Of a stretch of 64,000 bases of DNA, positions 59,065 through 64,000 are shown one piece after another (the first letter of the stretch is position 1; every line of letters starts with the position of its first letter). Both the position numbers and the translations under genes were made by a program. A model generated the notes under the pieces. It was given only the letters and a program-made list of their open reading frames with translations, did not search any database and had not been told where the DNA came from. The DNA is from Pseudomonas sp. MRSN 12121 (lineage in GTDB: Bacteria; Pseudomonadota; Gammaproteobacteria; Pseudomonadales; Pseudomonadaceae). The stretch covers positions 6,843,388 to 6,907,387 of the forward strand of contig NZ_CP010892.1 in NCBI RefSeq assembly GCF_000931465.1, read 5' to 3'.

Positions 59065-60434
59065 CCCGACTGTTGATCGAATGCACCTACGTGTTCGAAC
59101 ACCCTGAAACCAACTCGGGCATCCAGCGCGTGGTGCGCAACGTCATCCGTGAACTGCCGGCGGCCGACGCCTCGGCCGAGTGCATCCCGGTGGTCATGCT
59201 CAAAGACAAGCTCTATCGGGTCTTGAGCCTCAAGCCGTTGAAGGCCGAACGTTGGAACCTGATGGGGCTGCGGGTACGCCTGGAACAGATGGCCAACGTC
59301 TTCTGGGTACGCCACCGGGCCCTGGAGCGGCGTAAGCCTTTCACCTCGTACCTGCCACGCCGACTGCTCTATGTGGCTTGCCGCCTGACCGCCCTGGTCT
59401 GCTTCAGCATTCCGCTGCGATTGTGCAACCGGCTTTTGAATACTCGGCAGATCCCTCAACGCTGCATTCCCCTGCAGCATCAACCGGGCGACCAGCTGGT
59501 GTTGCTGGACTCCTCCTGGCACGCCGATTTTTTTCCCCTGGCCGAACAGCTCAAGCGCGACGGGGTAGGCATCGTCTCGGTGATCTACGACCTGATTCCG
59601 CTGACTCATCCCCAGTTCTGCGACGCCGGGCTGGTCCGGGTGTTCAACCACTGGTTCGACTGGATCGCCCGCACCGCCGACGGCTACATGGCGATTTCCG
59701 CGACCATCCGCGACCAGGTCCGCGAAGAGATGCTGCGCCGGGTGGGCGACGAGCAGGTGGCGCAACGCTGGTTCGACTTTTTCCACCTCGGCTCGGAACT
59801 GGATCTGTGCAGCGAAAACTCGCGGATCGACCCGGCGCTGACGCAGCTGTTCAAGAACCGTGCACCGGTGTTCCTGATGGTCAGCACCATCGAACCACGC
59901 AAGAACCATGGATACCTGATCGATGCCTTCGAGCGTGTCTGGGCTGCCGGGTCCCAGGCGCGCCTGTGCATTGCCGGGCGTATCGGCTGGAAATGCGAGG
60001 CACTGATCGAGCGGATTCGTCGTCATCCCGAACTGAACCGACGTCTGTTCATGTTCAACGCCCTGGACGACAACAGCCTGGAGTACGCCTATTCCAAGGC
60101 CACGGCCCTGGTATTCCCCTCCTATGTCGAAGGCTTCGGCCTGCCCCTGGTAGAGGCCATGCAGCGTGGCCTGCCGGCCATGGGCAGCGATATTCCGGTG
60201 TTTCGCGAAATCGGTGGGGAGTTCATGGCCTATTTCGATCTGAATGACTCGCAAAGCCTGGCCGACCTTGTCATCGAGCATGAAACCAGCGGCGTGTTTC
60301 CCGCCGCCCGCCATGTCGATGAATGGCGCTGGCTGGGCTGGCGCGAAGCCAGTGCGCAACTCGTCGAGCGTATTGCCTACCACCGCAACCATGCCCCTTC
60401 CGTCATGGAGACGCATGATGCGGATAGCCCTTAA
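59061..60434 (+). CDS. wbpX: D-rhamnosyltransferase WbpX (GT4)
   Basis: 457 residues from ATG 59061 (MTRLLIECTYVFEHPETNSGIQRVVRN), overlapping the wzt stop (ATGA). The GT4 C-terminal domain has STIEPRKNHGYLIDAF (about 274-289) and FPSYVEGFGLPLVEAMQRGLP (about 352-372). In P. aeruginosa WbpX is one of three rhamnosyltransferases that build the alpha-linked D-rhamnose trisaccharide repeat. The last 17 bases overlap wbpY. Confidence 0.88.
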   Translation: MTRLLIECTYVFEHPETNSGIQRVVRNVIRELPAADASAECIPVVMLKDKLYRVLSLKPLKAERWNLMGLRVRLEQMANVFWVRHRALERRKPFTSYLPRRLLYVACRLTALVCFSIPLRLCNRLLNTRQIPQRCIPLQHQPGDQLVLLDSSWHADFFPLAEQLKRDGVGIVSVIYDLIPLTHPQFCDAGLVRVFNHWFDWIARTADGYMAISATIRDQVREEMLRRVGDEQVAQRWFDFFHLGSELDLCSENSRIDPALTQLFKNRAPVFLMVSTIEPRKNHGYLIDAFERVWAAGSQARLCIAGRIGWKCEALIERIRRHPELNRRLFMFNALDDNSLEYAYSKATALVFPSYVEGFGLPLVEAMQRGLPAMGSDIPVFREIGGEFMAYFDLNDSQSLADLVIEHETSGVFPAARHVDEWRWLGWREASAQLVERIAYHRNHAPSVMETHDADSP

Positions 60435-61548
60435 CGCCCGCATTCTCCAGGCCCCGCGGACCGGCATCGGCCAGTATGTGGCCGAACTGGTCTCGGCGCT
60501 GGTGGACGAACAGGATCTCGAACTATCGCTGTTCCATGGTTGGGGCTGGGGCCGCGAACTGCCTGCCGCCGCCATGCCGGGCTATTCCCGGCTGGCCCCC
60601 TGGCTACGACGGATCCCCGGAGCCTACCGGGCCCGACGCTGGCTGGAGCAGCAGCGCTTCAACGGCAGCCAGTCGCCAGCGGTCGACCTCTATCACGAGC
60701 CCAGCCTCTGGCCACTGGAATTCGACGGCCCGACCGTGATCACCCTGCATGACTTGACCCACCTGCATTACCCCTCCACCCAGCCGCCGGCACGCTTGAA
60801 GGAAATCGAGCGACGCCTTGGTGCAGGCGTAGAGCAGGCAAGGCTGATCCTGACCGATTCGCAGTTTGTCGCCGATGAGGCCCAGGACTATTTTGGCCTG
60901 CCCCGGGACCGCTTCGTGGTAGCCCCGCTGGGGGTCGCCGCGCGTTTCCATCCACGGGAGCATGCCGAGCTGGAACACAGCCTGGCCCCCCACGGCCTGC
61001 AACCTCGTGGCTATTTTCTCTGTGTCGGTACGCTTGAGCCCCGCAAGAACTTGTCGCAAGCCCTCGAAGCCCACGCACGGATGCCATCCACACTGCGTCA
61101 ACGCTATCCATTGCTGATTATCGGTATGGCCGGCTGGGAACAAGGGCAGTTCAGCGAGGTGCTGCAAAAAGGCCTGGCCAGCGGCCATGTGCGCCTGCTC
61201 GGCTACTTGCCGGACGAACAGGTGGCGCAATGGGTGGCAGGGGCCAGGGCGCTGGTCTTTCCGTCACTGTATGAAGGTTTCGGCCTTCCGGTCCTGGAGG
61301 CCATGGCCAGCGGCACCCCCGTGGTGCTGACACGGCGCTCGGCGATGCCGGAAGTCGCGGGAGCGGCGGGCAATTATGTCGAGCCCGGCGACGTGGAAGG
61401 CTTATCCACTACCCTGCTACGCCTGATCGACGACGAGCCCCACTGGCAAACATGCCGCGAGGCTGGATTACAACAAGCCGGGCTTTTTTCCTGGAAGCAC
61501 TGCGCGCAAATCACCGCGCGCACCTATCGCCAGGCCATGGGAGGCTGA
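60418..61548 (+). CDS. wbpY: D-rhamnosyltransferase WbpY (GT4)
   Basis: 376 residues from the second of two adjacent ATGs (60415, 60418), since GGAG is 7 bases before the latter. RTGIGQYVAEL near the N-terminus, GTLEPRKNLSQALEAH (about 203-218) and FPSLYEGFGLPVLEAMASGTPVV (about 281-303) are GT4 hallmarks. Elongates the D-rhamnan together with WbpX and WbpZ. Begins inside the 3' end of wbpX and ends one base before wbpZ. Confidence 0.9.
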   Translation: MRIALNARILQAPRTGIGQYVAELVSALVDEQDLELSLFHGWGWGRELPAAAMPGYSRLAPWLRRIPGAYRARRWLEQQRFNGSQSPAVDLYHEPSLWPLEFDGPTVITLHDLTHLHYPSTQPPARLKEIERRLGAGVEQARLILTDSQFVADEAQDYFGLPRDRFVVAPLGVAARFHPREHAELEHSLAPHGLQPRGYFLCVGTLEPRKNLSQALEAHARMPSTLRQRYPLLIIGMAGWEQGQFSEVLQKGLASGHVRLLGYLPDEQVAQWVAGARALVFPSLYEGFGLPVLEAMASGTPVVLTRRSAMPEVAGAAGNYVEPGDVEGLSTTLLRLIDDEPHWQTCREAGLQQAGLFSWKHCAQITARTYRQAMGG

Positions 61549-61549
61549 T

Positions 61550-62680
61550 ATGCGCGTCTTGCACTTCTTCAAAACCTATCTGCCCGATTCGGTCGGCGGC
61601 ATCGAACAGGTCATTTTTCAGCTATGCGAAAGCGGTGCCCTGCACGGCACCGACGGCCAGGTCCTGACCCTCAGTACCAACCCGCAACCCAGGGTGCTGA
61701 AGCTCGGCCACCATGAGGTACACCGCGCCAGGCTGGACATCCAGTTCGCCTCCACCGGCTTCTCCTACAGCGTGTTCAAGCAGTTTCGCGAGATGGCCGC
61801 CGAGGCCGACGTGGTCAATTACCACTTCCCCTGGCCGTTCATGGACGTGGTGCACTTCATGAGTGGCCTGGACAAGCCCTGCGTGGCCACCTACCACTCC
61901 GACATCATTCGCCAGCGCCACCTGCTCAAGCTGTACCGCCCCTTGATGAACCGCTTCCTGGGCAGCGTCGACCGGATCGTCGCCGCCTCGCCGAACTACC
62001 TGCACACCAGTGATGTGCTGCAACGCTTCCGGGACAAGACGCGGGTCATCCCCTATGGCCTGAACAAGGCCGGTTATCCACAGCCCGACAACGAACGCAT
62101 GAATCACTGGCGCCAGCGCCTGGGCGAACGCTTCTTCCTGTTCGTCGGGGTGATGCGCTACTACAAGGGCCTGCACATCCTGCTCGACGCCCTCAAGGAC
62201 GTGGATTATCCGGTGGTGATCGTCGGCGCCGGCCCGCTGGAGGCCGAACTGCATGCCCAGGCCGCGGCGCTGGGCCTGCGCAACCTGCATTTCCTCGGCC
62301 GCCTGGGGGACGAAGACAAGGTCGCCCTGCTGCAACTGAGCTATGCGATCGTCTTCCCTTCGCACCTGCGCTCCGAGGCATTCGGCATCTCCCTGCTCGA
62401 AGGCGCGATGTACGGCAAGCCGATGATCTCCAGCGAAATCGGCACCGGCACCAGCTACATCAATATCCATGGCGAAACCGGCCTGGTGGTGCCACCGAGC
62501 GATCCCCTGGCCTTCCGCGCCGCCATGCGCCAGCTCTGGGACAACCCCGGACAGGCCGCGCAGATGGGGCTCAAGGCCGAAGCCCGCTACCGGCAACTGT
62601 TCACCGCCGACGACATGGGCCGCAAATGGAACGAGCTGTACCACGAGCTGCTGGAGGAAAAGGCCCTGTCCTACGCCTGA
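61550..62680 (+). CDS. wbpZ: D-rhamnosyltransferase WbpZ (GT4)
   Basis: 376 residues. LPDSVGGIEQVIFQL acceptor-side glycine loop (about 11-25), FVGVMRYYKGLHILLDAL (about 199-216) and FPSHLRSEAFGISLLEGAMYGKPMIS (about 268-293). In P. aeruginosa WbpZ transfers the first D-rhamnose onto the GlcNAc/GalNAc-diphospho-lipid primer. Last gene of the CPA operon; a REPIN follows. Contains a perfect DnaA box at 62074. Confidence 0.92.
   Translation: MRVLHFFKTYLPDSVGGIEQVIFQLCESGALHGTDGQVLTLSTNPQPRVLKLGHHEVHRARLDIQFASTGFSYSVFKQFREMAAEADVVNYHFPWPFMDVVHFMSGLDKPCVATYHSDIIRQRHLLKLYRPLMNRFLGSVDRIVAASPNYLHTSDVLQRFRDKTRVIPYGLNKAGYPQPDNERMNHWRQRLGERFFLFVGVMRYYKGLHILLDALKDVDYPVVIVGAGPLEAELHAQAAALGLRNLHFLGRLGDEDKVALLQLSYAIVFPSHLRSEAFGISLLEGAMYGKPMISSEIGTGTSYINIHGETGLVVPPSDPLAFRAAMRQLWDNPGQAAQMGLKAEARYRQLFTADDMGRKWNELYHELLEEKALSYA
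62074..62082. other. Perfect DnaA box (in wbpZ)
   Basis: TTATCCACA in codons for YPQ. Isolated from the main cluster at 42-43 kb. Confidence 0.5.
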
Positions 62681-62697
62681 TCCTCCAAACGCCAATC

Positions 62698-62777
62698 TGT
62701 AGGAGCGAAGCTTGTTCGCGATACAGACACCGCGCGAGATCAGGTACGGCCCTTTCGCGGGCAAGCCTCGCTCCTAC
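62698..62777. repeat. REPIN between wbpZ and the PNPOx-like gene
   Basis: TGTAGGAGCGAAGCTTGTTC on the left and CGCGGGCAAGCCTCGCTCCTAC on the right. The TAG stop codon of the minus-strand gene (62776-62774) lies inside the right REP. Confidence 0.88.
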
Positions 62778-63667
62778 GTCTGATCCGTCAGGTGCCAACG
62801 CAGGGCCAGGGCAGCCGGGCGGCGCACCAGCTGTTCGACCTCGACGTGCCACAGGCGCTCGGCGCCGGGGAAAGTGGCGATGTGCGGGCCATCGAGAACC
62901 ACTTCGGCACGGCCACTGAGCTGTAGCAGGTCGCCGCGGCTGAAGTCGATGAACAACAGGCCGGCGCGAGGGTTGAGCGAGAGATTGCCCAAGGTGTTGA
63001 AGTGCAGGTTGCCGGCGAAATCCGGAATGCTCAGCCGGTTGCCTTCGACCCGCACGAACCCCGTTGGGCCGCCCCGATGGGATACATCGACCCAATATCG
63101 GCCCTCCACCTCCACATAACTGGCGACAAAGAACGTATCGGCGGTGCGGATCATGGCCCGCGCTGCCGCGTCCAGGCCATCCAGGCGCTGCACGGGCCGA
63201 TTCGCCGCCAGCGGCACCGACTGGAACTGGCGCAACTGGATATAACGCGGGCAATTGCCGAACGACTGCTCGACACCCAGCGCAAAGCCCTGCTCGTCCA
63301 GTTGCGTGATGCGCCCGTTGAGGCGGTTGCGCCGCCGGGTGTGTAGCTCGATGCCCAGCAGGCCGATGGCCGCGCCTGCCGCCACCTGCGCCGGATCCTC
63401 GGCGGCGGGCAGGCTGTCGAGCCGCAACACCCCGGGCGTGGGCGAGTGGGCAAAGCCCTCAGGCCCCTCCAGCACGCTGGCCCAGGGGTTGCCCTGGTTA
63501 TCCACAGCCCCCAGCAGCATGAACGGCAGCTGCTGGAAAAACTGCCGGTGCTGATCGGGCATCTCGCTGCGGATCACCTTGCGTCCGAAACCTTCCATGC
63601 GTTCGGCGACGCCGACATGGCGCTGCAAGCGCTTTTCGCCCGCATGCCAGGGGGAATCGGTGTTCAT
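62774..63667 (-). CDS. Pyridoxamine-5'-phosphate-oxidase-fold family protein
   Basis: 297 residues. Split-barrel flavin-binding fold in the second half: TADTFFVASYVEVEGRYWVDVSHRGGPTGFVRVEGNRLSIPDFAGN (about 176-221), NTLGNLSLNPRAGLLFIDF, and a first-half domain LLGAVDNQGNPWASVLEGPEGF (about 51-72). Similar modules occur N-terminal to ferredoxin-reductase domains; here the protein ends after the barrel at a stop codon inside a REP element, so a longer ancestral form is possible. Role unknown, likely FMN- or heme-related redox. Contains a DnaA box at 63498. Confidence 0.78.
   Translation of the reverse strand: MNTDSPWHAGEKRLQRHVGVAERMEGFGRKVIRSEMPDQHRQFFQQLPFMLLGAVDNQGNPWASVLEGPEGFAHSPTPGVLRLDSLPAAEDPAQVAAGAAIGLLGIELHTRRRNRLNGRITQLDEQGFALGVEQSFGNCPRYIQLRQFQSVPLAANRPVQRLDGLDAAARAMIRTADTFFVASYVEVEGRYWVDVSHRGGPTGFVRVEGNRLSIPDFAGNLHFNTLGNLSLNPRAGLLFIDFSRGDLLQLSGRAEVVLDGPHIATFPGAERLWHVEVEQLVRRPAALALRWHLTDQT
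63498..63506. other. Perfect DnaA box (in the PNPOx-like gene)
   Basis: TTATCCACA on the plus strand; on the coding strand it reads within AVDNQ. Confidence 0.5.
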
Positions 63668-63705
63668 GCTGCTCTCCCCTGCGTCGCCGACGCAGCGTTA
63701 CGGGT

Positions 63706-64000
63706 TCAGGCGCTTTGCAGGCCTGCCGCCGTGCGCGGCATGCCGACGAAACCAGGCAAGGCTTCGATACGCGCCAGCCAAGCGCGCACCTGTGGATAAT
63801 CCGCCAGCGACACGTTGCCTTCAGGGGCGTGGGCGATATAGCTGTAGCCGGCGATATCGGCGATGGTCGGTTCGTTGCCCGCCAGGTAAGAGCTGGCGGC
63901 CAGCTCCTGCTCGACCACCTTGAGCAGCGCATGGGAACGGGCGATGACTTCTTCGGCGTTATGCTGCGCGCCGAATACCGTGATCAGACGCGCCGCCGCC
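63706..64000 (-). CDS. Glutathione S-transferase family protein, 5' end outside the window
   Basis: Only the C-terminal part (about 97 residues) is present. The reverse-strand reading through the window edge gives AARLITVFGAQHNAEEVIARSH, then KVVEQELAASSYLAGNEPTIADIAGYSYI. The segment around SSYLAGNEPTIADIAGYSYI is the helical GST C-terminal domain with the N-capping-box Asp. Likely a detoxification enzyme or reductase in the cytosol, 38 bases upstream of the PNPOx-like gene and probably co-transcribed. A DnaA box lies at 63791. Confidence 0.85.
   Translation of the reverse strand, partial: AAARLITVFGAQHNAEEVIARSHALLKVVEQELAASSYLAGNEPTIADIAGYSYIAHAPEGNVSLADYPQVRAWLARIEALPGFVGMPRTAAGLQSA
63791..63799. 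other. Perfect DnaA box (in the GST gene)
   Basis: TGTGGATAA on the plus strand, 285 bases from the previous box. Confidence 0.5.

Overview
The window looks like a piece of a Pseudomonas chromosome (P. fluorescens/protegens/chlororaphis type). Evidence is the high GC, the many ~25-bp REP/REPIN hairpins of the GTAGGAGCGAGCTTGCTCGCGA type, and gene blocks matching known Pseudomonas loci (pycA/pycR, uvrD, the D-rhamnan common polysaccharide antigen cluster, the Zur-controlled dksA2-amiA-folE2-pyrQ cluster, cfaB). In P. aeruginosa these blocks lie near the replication origin. Two perfect parS-like palindromes and many perfect DnaA-box 9-mers fit an origin-proximal location. I saw no tRNA, rRNA, CRISPR array, prophage or intact insertion sequence.

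Layout. 0-15.6 kb is housekeeping: 3'-truncated pycA with divergent pycR, a HexR-like regulator, a GGDEF/EAL protein, uvrD, an EamA protein, a Tim44-like protein, an SMI1 protein, a CPA2 antiporter, a thioesterase, pdxY and a DUF3301 protein. 15.7-28.8 kb is a zinc-starvation island: two COG0523 GTPases, a DUF1826 protein, dksA2, a periplasmic protein, amiA, folE2, an ABC metal importer (znuCBA type), hisI-like, a gamma carbonic anhydrase, pyrQ and a second thrS. Strong Zur boxes lie at 19246 and 21124. 28.8-32.2 kb holds lipid genes (a DUF3617 protein, cardiolipin synthase, cfaB).

32.4-38.4 kb is a four-gene, end-overlapping minus-strand operon: three SPFH (HflK/HflC-like) membrane proteins, one with 19 histidines in its first 35 residues, and a P1B-type metal ATPase. 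A degenerate Zur-like box lies just upstream. I consider this the best candidate for an undescribed system. 38.7-44.4 kb is a tightly coupled plus-strand phospholipid-type operon related to E. coli ynbABCD: CDP-alcohol transferase with a variant motif, hydrolase-methyltransferase fusion, PAP2-dual-specificity phosphatase fusion, small membrane protein, PlsC-like acyltransferase, CdsA-like enzyme. Four perfect DnaA boxes lie inside it within 1.2 kb.

44.7-47.5 kb carries lpd3 and a divergent Lrp/LysE pair. 47.5-62.7 kb is the common polysaccharide antigen locus. The plus-strand operon rmd-gmd-wbpW-wzm-wzt-wbpX-wbpY-wbpZ makes GDP-D-rhamnose, assembles the D-rhamnan and exports it. The divergent minus-strand operon (two paralogous glycosyltransferases, two paralogous methyltransferases, one acyltransferase) matches the PA5455-PA5459 accessory set. 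The window ends with a PNPOx-fold protein and a 5'-truncated glutathione S-transferase gene.
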